Shown: piece by piece, positions 44,135-53,099 of the stretch | Layout: each line of letters starts with the position of its first letter | How positions within the stretch are numbered: position 1 is the first letter of the stretch | Assembly (NCBI RefSeq): GCF_015244565.1 | Contig: NZ_JABCQG010000007.1 | Span: forward strand, 1-64,000 | Source of the DNA: Gluconobacter vitians | GTDB lineage: Bacteria; Pseudomonadota; Alphaproteobacteria; Acetobacterales; Acetobacteraceae | Reading direction: 5' to 3' | Length of the DNA stretch: 64,000 nucleotides | Position numbers and translations under genes: made by a program | Notes under the pieces: model-generated | Seen by the model: the letters and a program-made list of their open reading frames with translations, nothing else | What the model was told of the DNA's origin: nothing | Database searches by the model: none

Positions 44135-44317
44135 CAGAGCGGATATCCACGTCTGCGCCAGATCCATGACGGACCGGACGTCTCCCCGCTGCCGCTGAAC
44201 GGTCAGATCGGGTTGTTGGCTGTTGGACCGCCTGCCAGACGCAGGACGAACCACACCCTGCCCCTTGCGGGCCGGGTGATACGGTGCACCAACACCCTGC
44301 GAGGGCGCGGTGTCAAT

Positions 44318-44338
44318 AAAAAAAGCCGTTTCCGGGGC
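44318..44338 (-). terminator. Weak terminator candidate after cmk
   Basis: Minus strand GCCCCGGAAACGGC followed by seven T: a short CCG-GAAA-CGG hairpin. The stem is only 3-4 bp, so termination may be partial and let cmk transcripts reach rpsA. Confidence 0.35.
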
Positions 44339-44352
44339 GCTATTGCGGCAGG

Positions 44353-44994
44353 TCAGTTCCGCGCTTTCTGGCGGGCCACGGTTTCACATGCCTTTTCAAG
44401 GACCTCTGCGGCAGAGAGCGCATCGGTCTCGATCAGGATGGCATCCGGAGCCTGCACCAGCGGAGCGGTTTCACGTGATGAGTCGCGCTCGTCCCGCGCC
44501 ACGATCTCGGCCACGGCAGCCTCCAGGGCGGCCTCGCCCAGCGGAGTCCCGCCATGGACCTGATGATGCCGGCGCAGCGCACGGGTGCGTGGCGAGGCCG
44601 TGATGAAGAACTTCACGTCCGCATCCGGAAAAACAACGGTGCCGATGTCCCGACCATCCACGACCGCGCCGGTTTCGGACGCGAAAACGCGCTGGCGTTC
44701 GAGCAGGGCCGCGCGGACAGCAGGCTGGGCTGCCACGAGGGAAGCGCCCCGGTCAATCTCGGGGACACGCAGATCCGTGCGGGCCAGATCGGCCTGTTGC
44801 AGGGCCTGTGCCTCAGCCGATGCATCGCCAGCTGGGTCCAGCCCCGCATTCACCATCCGGCGGGCGACGGCGCGATAGAGCAGTCCGGTATCGAGATAGG
44901 GCAATCCCAGCTTTGCAGCGAGCGCCTTGGCGAGCGTGCCCTTCCCGGCTGCGGCGGGACCATCAACGGCAATGACAAGCGGACGCACTGTCAC
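44353..44994 (-). CDS. cmk: Cytidylate kinase
   Basis: A 213-aa kinase that converts (d)CMP to (d)CDP with ATP. P-loop VDGPAAAGKGTLAKALA, LDTGLLYRAVARRM (nucleoside-binding) and DGRDIGTVVFPDADVKFF are all present. It starts with GTG (44994) overlapping the aroA stop by 4 nt. In the standard aroA-cmk-rpsA order, which gives confidence in all three calls. Confidence 0.97.
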   Translation of the reverse strand: MTVRPLVIAVDGPAAAGKGTLAKALAAKLGLPYLDTGLLYRAVARRMVNAGLDPAGDASAEAQALQQADLARTDLRVPEIDRGASLVAAQPAVRAALLERQRVFASETGAVVDGRDIGTVVFPDADVKFFITASPRTRALRRHHQVHGGTPLGEAALEAAVAEIVARDERDSSRETAPLVQAPDAILIETDALSAAEVLEKACETVARQKARN

Positions 44995-46319
44995 GGCGTC
45001 AGCCCCGCGCCGAGGGCGTTCATCAGGTCCACGAAGCCGGGGAAGCTGGTTTCAATGAAGGCCGTGTCGTCCACGTTCACCGGCTTCTGGGCGGCAAGGC
45101 CGAGCACGACGGCGCTCATGGCGAGACGGTGATCCATGTGGGTCTGGACCGTGCCACCGCCGAGAGGACCGTGATGGCCCTTCACGATAAGGTCGTCGCC
45201 GATCACTTCGGTTTCAGCGCCGTTCACGTTCAGCAGCGCAACCGTGGACGCCAGACGGTCGCTTTCCTTCACGCGCAGCTCTTCCAGACCGCGCAGACGG
45301 GACGCGCCCTCGGCAAAGGCACAGGCGACGGCCAGAACCGGATATTCGTCGATCATGGATGGCGCACGCTCGGGCGGAACATCCACGCCCTTGAGCTGGC
45401 TATAGCGCACATGCAGATCGCCGACCGGCTCACCACCTTCGACGCGCTCGTTCTCGATGGAAAGGCTGGCGCCCATTTCGATCAGCGTCGTGAACAGACC
45501 CGTGCGGAGCGGGTTGAGCCCTACACCTTCGAGCCAGATGTCGGAACCAGGCACCAGAAGGGCCGCGACGATCGGGAAAGCCGCGGAAGACGGATCGCCG
45601 GGGACGGTCACGTCACGGGCGGTCATATGCACCGGACCCGTCAGGGCGATTCGGCGTCCGCCGGCACCGAAGCGGGAAACATCAACCTCGACACCGAAGT
45701 GGCGGAGCATGTTTTCGGTGTGGTCACGGGTCGCGACAGGCTCTTCCACGACCGTGGTGCCATGGGCGTTCAGACCGGCCAGCAGGATGGCGGACTTGAC
45801 CTGGGCGGATGCGACCGGAAGGCGGTATTCAATCGGCTTTGCCTCACCCGTGCCACGGATCGCCATCGGCAGGCGGCCGCCCTCGCGGGTCAGGAATTCA
45901 GAGCCGTTGGCCGCCAGCGGGACTGTTACGCGGCGCATGGGACGCGAGCGCAGGGACGCATCGCCCGTCATGATGCTGTTGAAAGCATGGGAAGACAGAA
46001 TGCCGGAGAGCAGACGCGCTGCTGTACCGGAATTGCCCATGTCCAGCACATCCGCCGGTTCGGTCAGGGCGCCCACGCCACGCCCCTCGATGACCCAGTC
46101 CGCACCTTCACGCGTGATGGTCGCGCCCAGCGCACGCATGGCGTCTGCCGTCCGCAGCACATCCTCGCCTTCGAGCAGGCCGGTCACATAGGTGCGGCCG
46201 GAAGCGAGGGCGGCGAACATCAGCGAGCGGTGGCTGATGGATTTGTCACCCGGAACACGGGTGCGGCCGGAAAGTCCCTTGGGGGACGCGGAGACGGTCA
46301 GGGGGCGCGAGACTTGCAT
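44991..46319 (-). CDS. aroA: 3-phosphoshikimate 1-carboxyvinyltransferase (EPSP synthase)
   Basis: A 442-aa shikimate-pathway enzyme that adds enolpyruvate from PEP to shikimate 3-phosphate. Substrate-binding motifs VPGDKSISHRSLMFAALA and DMGNSGTAARLL are intact, as is LEELRVKESDRLASTV near the C-terminus. The phosphate-binding loop reads N-S-G-T-A-A-R and lacks nothing obvious. ATG 46319 is preferred over a TTG at 46355 because MQVSRPLTVSASPK resembles the normal start. The upstream 172-bp gap separates it from the divergent TIGR02300 gene. Confidence 0.96.
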   Translation of the reverse strand: MQVSRPLTVSASPKGLSGRTRVPGDKSISHRSLMFAALASGRTYVTGLLEGEDVLRTADAMRALGATITREGADWVIEGRGVGALTEPADVLDMGNSGTAARLLSGILSSHAFNSIMTGDASLRSRPMRRVTVPLAANGSEFLTREGGRLPMAIRGTGEAKPIEYRLPVASAQVKSAILLAGLNAHGTTVVEEPVATRDHTENMLRHFGVEVDVSRFGAGGRRIALTGPVHMTARDVTVPGDPSSAAFPIVAALLVPGSDIWLEGVGLNPLRTGLFTTLIEMGASLSIENERVEGGEPVGDLHVRYSQLKGVDVPPERAPSMIDEYPVLAVACAFAEGASRLRGLEELRVKESDRLASTVALLNVNGAETEVIGDDLIVKGHHGPLGGGTVQTHMDHRLAMSAVVLGLAAQKPVNVDDTAFIETSFPGFVDLMNALGAGLTP

Positions 46320-46491
46320 GGCAATGTTCTTGCTGGGGCTCCCCTCGCCTGTCAATCACCTCGTGAATCATGCCGGGGTGGCACAGTCATGCGCCTGAAA
46401 ACTGTCAGGAATCATGCTTCGGGATTTGACAGGGCGCGCGCAAGATGGCATGGCCGCGTTCCTTATTCGAGGCATTAGCAGGCTCCGCACA

Positions 46492-46818
46492 ATGGCAAAA
46501 CCCGAACTCGGTCTGAAACGGACATGCGTTGAATGCAGCGCCCGCTTCTATGACCTCAACCGCGTCCCTGCGGTGTGCCCGAAATGCGGCACGACGCAGC
46601 CGGACGATTCCCGTCTCAAGCGCAGCGAGGTTCCGCTGCCGGAAGAGAAGGATCCGAAGCCCCAGGCCAACGAGCATGAGGATGATGTGGATCTGGAAGT
46701 CGCCGAAGACGAGGACGATGATGATGTGATCGCCCCGGACGACGATCTGGACGATGACGATGATCTCAGCAATGACATCGAAGTCCCGAATGACAAGGAT
46801 GACCGCGACGACAACTAA
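46492..46818 (+). CDS. TIGR02300-family acidic zinc-ribbon protein
   Basis: A 108-aa alphaproteobacterial protein with an N-terminal zinc ribbon (RTCVECSARFYDLNR, AVCPKCGTTQP; four cysteines, CxxC twice) and a very acidic C-terminal half made mainly of Asp and Glu (segments VIAPDDDLDDDDDLSNDIE). The FYDLN motif names the family. Function unknown; usually found next to aroA-cmk, as here. ATG 46492 starts the family-typical MAKPELG; the frame begins at 46414. The DNA of its tail is a GAT/GAC-rich low-complexity stretch. Confidence 0.9.
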   Translation: MAKPELGLKRTCVECSARFYDLNRVPAVCPKCGTTQPDDSRLKRSEVPLPEEKDPKPQANEHEDDVDLEVAEDEDDDDVIAPDDDLDDDDDLSNDIEVPNDKDDRDDN

Positions 46819-47353
46819 GGTCGTTTTCGCTGTTTTTCTGGCGGCACTGATGAGCGGCTGTTCTGATCCGGAAGGTGTATTCACCCCGGACGGCGCAGCC
46901 GTTCGCGCATTCAGGGCCCGGCTTGACGGTCAGCCCAGTGCCACGGCGGTGCTTCAGGCCCGCTGCCCCTCCCCGATAAGGGTACTGCGCCTGAGCGTGG
47001 ACCGGCCGGTGACGGAAGAGATCCTGACCTTGCTGCAAGTCACCGAGACGCATCAGGTCATGACACGGCATGTCCGGCTGCTTTGTGGTGAGACCGTGCT
47101 GTCGGATGCGTGGAACTGGTATGTGCCCGAACGGCTTTCCCCTGCCATGAACACGCTGCTGGAACAGACCGACACGCCGTTCGGGCGCGTTGTGCAGCAG
47201 ACGGCATTCCGGCGACAGAGACTCGAGACCCGTTTTCCGGGTGCCGTTTCCGGCATCGTTCTGGAAAACCGCGCGCTTCTGCTGCGTGGTGCGGACGGCG
47301 CACCGATTTCTCTCGTTGTGGAAGATTATCTTCCGGCCGCTGTCCGACCCTGA
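46790..47353 (+). CDS. Putative lipoprotein with chorismate-lyase-like fold
   Basis: A 187-aa protein starting inside the end of the TIGR02300 gene (29-nt overlap, different frame). Signal with lipobox LMSGC at about residues 20-24 marks it as a lipoprotein. The mature part contains VTETHQVMTRHVRLLCGETV, SDAWNWYVPERLSPAMNTLL and DTPFGRVVQQTAFRRQRLE, which resemble the UbiC chorismate lyase/UTRA fold. UbiC itself is cytoplasmic and releases 4-hydroxybenzoate for ubiquinone, so a membrane-anchored form is odd. The match is by eye and could be structural only. Start could be ATG 46790 or 46799. Confidence 0.6.
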   Translation: MTRMTATTTKVVFAVFLAALMSGCSDPEGVFTPDGAAVRAFRARLDGQPSATAVLQARCPSPIRVLRLSVDRPVTEEILTLLQVTETHQVMTRHVRLLCGETVLSDAWNWYVPERLSPAMNTLLEQTDTPFGRVVQQTAFRRQRLETRFPGAVSGIVLENRALLLRGADGAPISLVVEDYLPAAVRP

Positions 47354-47357
47354 GGCT

Positions 47358-48116
47358 TCAGGAGGCGGGCGACCAGTTCAGATGCTGCCCGCCGTCGAGC
47401 GCAAGCATCTGGCCCGTCACGGATGGGAGCGCAAACAGCGCGAGCGCGGCCTGAGCGATTTCCTCGGGCGAGGAGCCATGTTGCAGCGGGGTTCGCGCGC
47501 ACATGCTGTCAAAATGCTCCTGACTCTGACGCACGGCCGGCAGGACCGGACCGGGGCCGATCGCATTCACCCGTATCCGGGGCGCGAGTGCGAGGGCCAT
47601 GGTCTGCGTCAGGGTCCATAATCCCGTGCGGGACAGGGTATAGCTGACAAAATGCGGGGTCAGGTTCCAGACACGCTGGTCCAGCATGTTCAGGATCAGG
47701 CCCTCGGCGTCTTCGGGAAGCGCCTGCGCCATCGCCTGTGAGAGGACGAATGGTGCGCGGAGATTGGTTTCCAGATGCAGATCCCAGCTTTCGCGGGTCA
47801 CGCTGCCCATCTCGTCGCGAACAAAGGCGGAGGCGTTGTTGATGAGGATGCCGACCGGGCCAAGCGCGGCGCTGGCACGGGGAAGAAGCGCCTCGACGTC
47901 CTCCTCGCGTTGCAGATCTGCCTGCAGGACGCAGCCTTTGCCCCCGACCCACTCCAGCAGGGCTTCGGCCTCGCCCGTACTGTCACGGCAATGGATGGCG
48001 ACTGCGAATCCCTGTTCCGCCAGCATTTCCACGAGAGCCGCACCGATACGACGCGCGCTTCCCGTGACGAGAGCGACACGGGGAACGCGCGTCGAAATCC
48101 GGAAGGGCAGCGTCAT
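47358..48116 (-). CDS. SDR-family oxidoreductase (FolM/pteridine-reductase-like)
   Basis: A 252-aa Rossmann-fold short-chain dehydrogenase. Cofactor motif TGSARRIGAALVE, the NNAS motif in ILINNASAF and the conserved NAIGPGPVLP loop match the FolM/PTR1 group, which reduces pteridines with NADPH. The catalytic Tyr is present in SYTLSRTGLWTL, but the normally invariant Lys of Y-x-x-x-K is Arg (codon CGC). It starts 2 nt after the recR stop and ends the leftward dnaX-ybaB-recR run. Other members use Lys for both cofactor and proton relay, so activity may be altered. Confidence 0.87.
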   Translation of the reverse strand: MTLPFRISTRVPRVALVTGSARRIGAALVEMLAEQGFAVAIHCRDSTGEAEALLEWVGGKGCVLQADLQREEDVEALLPRASAALGPVGILINNASAFVRDEMGSVTRESWDLHLETNLRAPFVLSQAMAQALPEDAEGLILNMLDQRVWNLTPHFVSYTLSRTGLWTLTQTMALALAPRIRVNAIGPGPVLPAVRQSQEHFDSMCARTPLQHGSSPEEIAQAALALFALPSVTGQMLALDGGQHLNWSPAS

Positions 48117-48118
48117 GG

Positions 48119-48715
48119 TCAGAGAGACCGACGGGCCGTGAGGGCCGCGGCCAGAGTGCCGTCATCCAGCACATCCAGCGCACCACCCATGGGCACACCA
48201 TGCCCCACGCGCGTCACGGTCACGCCTGTGGGCAGCAGACGCTCCTGAAGCCAGTGCGCGGTCGTTGCGCCTTCGACAGTGGCGCTCAGGGCAAGAATAA
48301 CTTCCCGCACCCCGCCTTCCTCGATCCGCTCGAACAGCGGGCGGACATTCAGGTCATCCGGGCCAAGTCCGGCCAGCGCGGACAGGGTTCCGCCGAGAAC
48401 CTGATAGACCCCCCGATGGACCCCTGCACGCTCCAGCGCCCAGAGATCGCCCACGGTCTCGACCACGCAGATCAGGCCCCGGTCACGCCCTGCATCCGTG
48501 CAGATATGGCACGGATCGACCGTATCGAGATTGCCGCACAGAGTGCAGGTCTTCACGCTCGTGGCCGCGCGCTCCATCAGATGGGCGAGCGGCAGCATCC
48601 GGCTTTCCGGCTGACGCAGAAGAGCCAGCGCGGCCCGGCGGGCAGAGCGCGGCCCCAGCCCTGGCAGGCGCGCGAGCATGGTGATCAGCTGGTCGATGTC
48701 GCCGTGGCCCATCAT
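48119..48715 (-). CDS. recR: Recombination mediator protein RecR
   Basis: A 198-aa protein with the usual parts: helix-hairpin-helix (LITMLARLPGLGPRSARRAA), C4 zinc finger (CTLCGNLDTVDPCHIC) and TOPRIM domain (LICVVETVGDLWALERAG and QVLGGTLSALAGLGPDDL). It helps load RecA with RecO/RecF on gapped DNA. Third in the dnaX-ybaB-recR set, the normal bacterial order. Start could be the first or second ATG of the MM pair. Confidence 0.97.
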   Translation of the reverse strand: MMGHGDIDQLITMLARLPGLGPRSARRAALALLRQPESRMLPLAHLMERAATSVKTCTLCGNLDTVDPCHICTDAGRDRGLICVVETVGDLWALERAGVHRGVYQVLGGTLSALAGLGPDDLNVRPLFERIEEGGVREVILALSATVEGATTAHWLQERLLPTGVTVTRVGHGVPMGGALDVLDDGTLAAALTARRSL

Positions 48716-48740
48716 GGGCGTGCAGTCCCTGTCAGCCGGA

Positions 48741-49064
48741 TCAGAACGGCAGCTTCAGACCGGCCGGAAGGTCGAGGCCACCCGTCACATCGCGCATGGC
48801 TTCGGAGCTTGCAGCTTCGGCCTTGGTCTTGGCGTCCGTATAGGCGGCAACGATCAGGTCCTGCAGCGTTTCAATATCGCTCGGATCGGCAAGCTGCGGG
48901 TCGATCTTCAGATCGCGCATCTCACCCTTCCCCGTCAGCTTGACCGTCACCAGACCCGCGCCGGCAGAGCCTTCGACAATGAGGGACGCCAGATTGCTCT
49001 GGGCAGCTTCCATCTTGGCCTGCATCTGGCTGGCCTGCTTCATCAGTCCGGCAAGGTTCTTCAT
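48741..49064 (-). CDS. YbaB/EbfC nucleoid-associated protein
   Basis: A 107-aa dimeric DNA-binding protein with the family start MKNLAGLMKQASQMQAKME, a central GAGLVTVKLTGKGEMRDLKI segment and a helical end. It binds DNA as a tweezer-like dimer. Lies 10 nt after the dnaX stop and 25 nt before recR, in the same transcript. Confidence 0.96.
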   Translation of the reverse strand: MKNLAGLMKQASQMQAKMEAAQSNLASLIVEGSAGAGLVTVKLTGKGEMRDLKIDPQLADPSDIETLQDLIVAAYTDAKTKAEAASSEAMRDVTGGLDLPAGLKLPF

Positions 49065-49074
49065 CAGTATCGTC

Positions 49075-51033
49075 CTATCGGTTCAGGTTCAGATCGTCTT
49101 CATCAAGGAAATCGGCATCCAGGGGCGCGAATTCCAGATCGGGCGGTTCATCATCGGTCAGCGGCACGGTGATTTCCGGCGGCAGACCGTATTCATCAAG
49201 GGAATGATCCTGGACTTCCCCGATCTTCGCACCCGGAAAAGTCTTCAGGATGGCCTGCACCAGCGGGTGCTGCTCCACCGAAGCCTGATTGAGAGCCACG
49301 ACTTCGGCGCCCTGCTCATCAAGCGTCGGCTCACCCGTAGCCGTCGAGGCACTGACGCGCCACTGGCCGGGATAGACACGGTCCAACAGCTTCTGAAGCT
49401 GGCGTTCGATGCGGGCCTGAGGCTCTTCGGCGCGGATCTGCACGTCCGGCGGCGAAAAGCGCACGAGATGCACGGCATTGCGGAGCAGTCCGTGCAGCAC
49501 GGGTTCGCGCTCACGCGCCACCATCGCCACCATTTCACGCCAGGTCCGCGGCGGGGGCGGAAGCTCGGGTTCAGGCTCTGGTTCCGGGACAGGTTCAGCG
49601 TAACCGATGCCGGGCTCGACAATCTCGCCCCCATTGGCGACAAGGCGGACATGAGCGCGCGGCCCGTGGCCACTAGAGGTTTCACTGACACTGCTGGACG
49701 CGATGCCGCTGACCGCCCCAGACGGTGTTGCGGAAGATCCGCCACCCGTCGGGCCAGACGGTCCAGCCGAGAGCGACAGATCCTGCCCCCCTTCGGTCAA
49801 CTGGCGGATCAGGCGGTCCGGCGTGGGCAGCAGGCTGGCATGGCACAGACGGATCAGCACCATTTCAGCGGCCTGACGGCGATCCGGAGCGGTTTCGACT
49901 TCCTGCACGCCTTTGAGCAGGATCTGCCAGGCACGTCCCAGAACGGCATTGGACAGCCGGTCGGCCAGAGCCGCACCGCGGGTACGCTCGGCTTCCGGCA
50001 GATCCCGGCCTTCCCGCAGCGAGGGAATGGCCTTGAGCCGCGAAATCAGATGCAGCAGATCCAGAAGATCCGCCAGCAGAACGCCCAGATCGGCCCCACG
50101 GGCATAGGCCTGATCGGTCAGGTCCAGCGCGTCCGCGGGCTTGCCGGCCATCAGGGCATCCAGCAGATCGAAAACCAACCCGCGATCCGCCAGACCGAGC
50201 ATATCCGCCACAGCATCGGCGTCGCTGGCCCCCTGAGCGATGGCCTGATCGAGCAGCGAAAGCCCGTCACGCACGGAACCGTCTGCCGCCCGGGCAATCA
50301 GGGCAAGCGCGTCTTCGGAAAGAGTGGCCCCCTCCTTGACGGCGATATTGTGGAAATGTCCGGCCAGCAACGATTGCGGAACGCGGCGCAGGTCGAAACG
50401 CTGACAGCGCGACAGGACCGTGACCGGAACCTTGCGCAGTTCGGTCGTGGCGAAAATGAACGTGACCTGAGGTGGCGGCTCTTCAAGCGTCTTGAGCAGT
50501 GCGTTGAAGGCGTTGCGCGAAAGCATGTGGACTTCATCGATGATGAAGACCTTCATCCGCGCCTGCATCGGTCGAAAGCGCGTGGCCTCGATGATTTCGC
50601 GCACATCATCCACGCCGGTGCGGGAAGCGGCATCCATTTCCAGAACGTCGGGATGACGGTCCGCGAGAATGGCGGTGCAATTGGGGCAGACGCCGCAAGG
50701 ATCGGCCGTCGGGCCGCCCTTGCCATCCGGGCCAACGCAGTTCAGGGCGCGGGCGATGATCCGGGCGGTCGTCGTCTTGCCCACACCCCGCACGCCGGTC
50801 AGCATGAAGGCGTGCGCAACACGCTTGAGTTCGAAAGCCCGGCGCAGGATGCGGACGAGAGAATCCTGACCGATCAGGTCATCAAAAGTCTGCGGGCGGT
50901 ATTTGCGGGCCAGCACGCGATAGGGCGTGGCCTCGGCAGCCGGAGGCGCAGACATTTCCGGCTCTGGCGCGTCTCCAAAGAAGCCGCCGCCATTTTCGGG
51001 CGGCAGGGGGAGATCGTCGTTTTCATCAGTCAT
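49075..51033 (-). CDS. dnaX: DNA polymerase III subunits gamma and tau
   Basis: A 652-aa clamp-loader subunit. AAA+ region (about 40-270) with Walker A GVRGVGKTTTARII, a zinc-binding set (CVGPDGKGG ... CGVCPNC), Walker B FIIDEVHMLS and arginine-finger segment LSRCQRFDLRR. An acidic/Pro-rich stretch (near PVPEPEPEPELPPPP) and a tau C-terminal domain follow. An acidic approximately 35-residue N-terminal extension precedes the AAA+ part. No clear slippery frameshift signal for a short gamma form was found. It leads the dnaX-ybaB-recR run downstream of the SRP RNA. Confidence 0.96.
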   Translation of the reverse strand: MTDENDDLPLPPENGGGFFGDAPEPEMSAPPAAEATPYRVLARKYRPQTFDDLIGQDSLVRILRRAFELKRVAHAFMLTGVRGVGKTTTARIIARALNCVGPDGKGGPTADPCGVCPNCTAILADRHPDVLEMDAASRTGVDDVREIIEATRFRPMQARMKVFIIDEVHMLSRNAFNALLKTLEEPPPQVTFIFATTELRKVPVTVLSRCQRFDLRRVPQSLLAGHFHNIAVKEGATLSEDALALIARAADGSVRDGLSLLDQAIAQGASDADAVADMLGLADRGLVFDLLDALMAGKPADALDLTDQAYARGADLGVLLADLLDLLHLISRLKAIPSLREGRDLPEAERTRGAALADRLSNAVLGRAWQILLKGVQEVETAPDRRQAAEMVLIRLCHASLLPTPDRLIRQLTEGGQDLSLSAGPSGPTGGGSSATPSGAVSGIASSSVSETSSGHGPRAHVRLVANGGEIVEPGIGYAEPVPEPEPEPELPPPPRTWREMVAMVAREREPVLHGLLRNAVHLVRFSPPDVQIRAEEPQARIERQLQKLLDRVYPGQWRVSASTATGEPTLDEQGAEVVALNQASVEQHPLVQAILKTFPGAKIGEVQDHSLDEYGLPPEITVPLTDDEPPDLEFAPLDADFLDEDDLNLNR

Positions 51034-51127
51034 GGAACTGTCTGACCCTCAGCACTGAGGATGGGACCGTGAAGTAACGGTCGGGACGCTGCGTTTAACA
51101 AACCGGAGCGTCCGGTGATCTGTGTGA

Positions 51128-51236
51128 GGTAGGAGGCCGGACATTCAACCCGGATAAAACTCACTGCGGCTGCTTCCTTCCGGACCTGACCGGGTTGGCA
51201 AGGTATCCGTCCAAAGCCGACCTCCCGGCGCTCTCC
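51128..51236 (-). ncRNA. ffs: Signal recognition particle RNA, small bacterial type
   Basis: The minus strand contains the SRP domain IV signature GGTCAGGTCCGGAAGG followed by AAGCAGCC (51191-51168), including the symmetric loop and GGAA tetraloop. The flanks GGAGGTCGG and CCGGCCTCC (51225-51217 and 51140-51132) pair to close the hairpin with one G-U. Length of about 100-115 nt fits the 4.5S class; the exact ends are estimated. It binds Ffh to target membrane proteins. Location next to dnaX is common in alphaproteobacteria. Confidence 0.92.
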
Positions 51237-51299
51237 TAACACGGAGGGAGGGGTGTCTGACAACCCCCAATCATCAGAGTGCGCCCTCATTATCCCGTC

Positions 51300-53099
51300 T
51301 TATTCTCCGACAGCCGCCCCGCCCATGTGCCGCGGATCAGCCGCACCATAGATCAGGCCGGTCTTTGCGGCAGACAGGCTCGGGTGGTCTGCAAGAATGC
51401 CTTCGGCCACACCCCAGGGGCGATGTGGCGACAGGGCATAACCTTCGGCCTTGAGGGTCTGCATGGTCTCGTCAGACAGCGCACCGGGTTCCAGCTCGAC
51501 GGCCGAAGGCTCCCACTGCTCGTGGATTCGCGGCAGATCGACGGCCTGACGGATATCCAGCCCATAATCGATCACACCAAGAATGACGGACAGCGTGATG
51601 GTCGGAATCCGCGACCCACCCGGGCTGCCGATCACCATGACGGTCCTGCCATCACGCGAGACGATGGACGGTGACATCGACGACAGGGGCGTCTTGCCCG
51701 GTGCAATCGCATTCGCTTCGGAGCCCACAATGCCGAACATGTTGGGCGCGCCCGGCTTGGACGAGAAATCGTCCATTTCGTCATTCATCCAGATGCCGGT
51801 ATGGCCGCCCATCACACCCGCACCGAACCATCCATTGAGAGTATAGGTCGCGGAGACAGCCATGCCATCATGATCGAGAACGGAGAACTGCGTCGTCTCG
51901 TGCTTTTCCTGCGTGTCGGGTGCCGCCTGCGCCACGGGAGCGGGAAGCGGCTCGCCTGCCCTGAGCGTGCTGGACGCGAGAGCATGATCGGTCGGGATGC
52001 CCTGACGGATCTGGTAGGCATAGGCCGGGTCGATCAGGTGCTCGACGGGGTTATGCACGAAATCCGGGTCGCCCAGGTCACGGCGGTCCGAATAGGCGTG
52101 GCGCATGGCCTCGACTTCACGCTGCACGGACGGTGCCGTGTGCAGGCCAAGCGCATGCATGTCGTAGCCGGACAGGATGTTCAGGATCTCACACAGCGCA
52201 ACGCCACCACCGCTCGGCGGCGGGGCGGTATCGATCGTGTAGCCGCGATAGGTGCAGCGGATCGGTTCGAGATGCCGGATGTGATAGGACGTGAAATCGG
52301 CAGGCTGAAGCAGACCGCCGCCTTCCGTGCTGGCACGTACGATTTCCTTCGCGATCGGACCTTCATAGAAGGCTTTGGGACCTTCCTTCGCAACCAACTC
52401 GAGGGAGTTGGCCAGATCCTTCTGCACCAGACGGTCACCGGCCTGAAGCGGCGTGCCATCGGGACGCAGATAGAACGCCCGGGCATACGGGTCCTTCTGG
52501 AAATAGCGCGTGGAGGTGTGCAGGAGATCCGCATCACCCTGATTCAGAATGAAGCCGTCACGGGCCAGCGCAATGGCAGGCGCCATGACTTTCTCCCGCG
52601 ACAGGTGCCCCCATTTCTGCAGGATGGAATCCAGACCTGCGACCGTGCCGGGAATGGCAACGGCTTTCCAGCCCTCGGTGGACAGACCCGGAATGACCTT
52701 GCCCGAAGCATCCTGATACATCGTGGCCGTTGCCGCACCTGGCGCATGCTCGCGGAAATCGATGAAGAGTGTCTGGCCGGTTTTCAGACGCAGGGTCATG
52801 AAACCGCCACCGCCAATATTGCCGGCTGCGGGATAAACCACGGCCAGTGCGTATCCGACAGCCACGGCCGCATCGACGGCATTCCCGCCCTGCGCCAGAA
52901 TCTTCGCGCCCGCATCGGAGGCCAGATGCTGGGCCGAGACCACCATGCCGTGACGCCCCGAAGCCAGCATGCCGGCGCTGACATGATCCGGGCCGAACGC
53001 CAGCGGATCATGAGCGGAACTGAGCGCCTGAGGCGCGGCATTGGCGAGCGTCGTACCGCTGATCAGAAGTGTTGCGAGAAAAAGCGGGAACGCTCTCAT
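51300..53099 (-). CDS. ggt: Gamma-glutamyltransferase (glutathione hydrolase)
   Basis: A 599-aa exported enzyme (signal peptide about 1-21, ending LANA). It is made as a precursor and cuts itself before the nucleophile Thr in HETTQFSVLD (near residue 400). Substrate-binding motifs include ASDAGAKILAQGGNAVDAAV, GNIGGGGFM and the SPGGSRIP box. It hydrolyses or transfers gamma-glutamyl groups of glutathione in the periplasm. Its start overlaps the map stop by 4 nt (ATGA), so the two are translationally coupled. Confidence 0.95.
   Translation of the reverse strand: MRAFPLFLATLLISGTTLANAAPQALSSAHDPLAFGPDHVSAGMLASGRHGMVVSAQHLASDAGAKILAQGGNAVDAAVAVGYALAVVYPAAGNIGGGGFMTLRLKTGQTLFIDFREHAPGAATATMYQDASGKVIPGLSTEGWKAVAIPGTVAGLDSILQKWGHLSREKVMAPAIALARDGFILNQGDADLLHTSTRYFQKDPYARAFYLRPDGTPLQAGDRLVQKDLANSLELVAKEGPKAFYEGPIAKEIVRASTEGGGLLQPADFTSYHIRHLEPIRCTYRGYTIDTAPPPSGGGVALCEILNILSGYDMHALGLHTAPSVQREVEAMRHAYSDRRDLGDPDFVHNPVEHLIDPAYAYQIRQGIPTDHALASSTLRAGEPLPAPVAQAAPDTQEKHETTQFSVLDHDGMAVSATYTLNGWFGAGVMGGHTGIWMNDEMDDFSSKPGAPNMFGIVGSEANAIAPGKTPLSSMSPSIVSRDGRTVMVIGSPGGSRIPTITLSVILGVIDYGLDIRQAVDLPRIHEQWEPSAVELEPGALSDETMQTLKAEGYALSPHRPWGVAEGILADHPSLSAAKTGLIYGAADPRHMGGAAVGE

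Noticed and set aside
48940-51045. A 701-codon open frame antisense to dnaX
   Set aside because: dnaX and its operon are clear on the minus strand; the antisense translation is His/Arg-rich noise.
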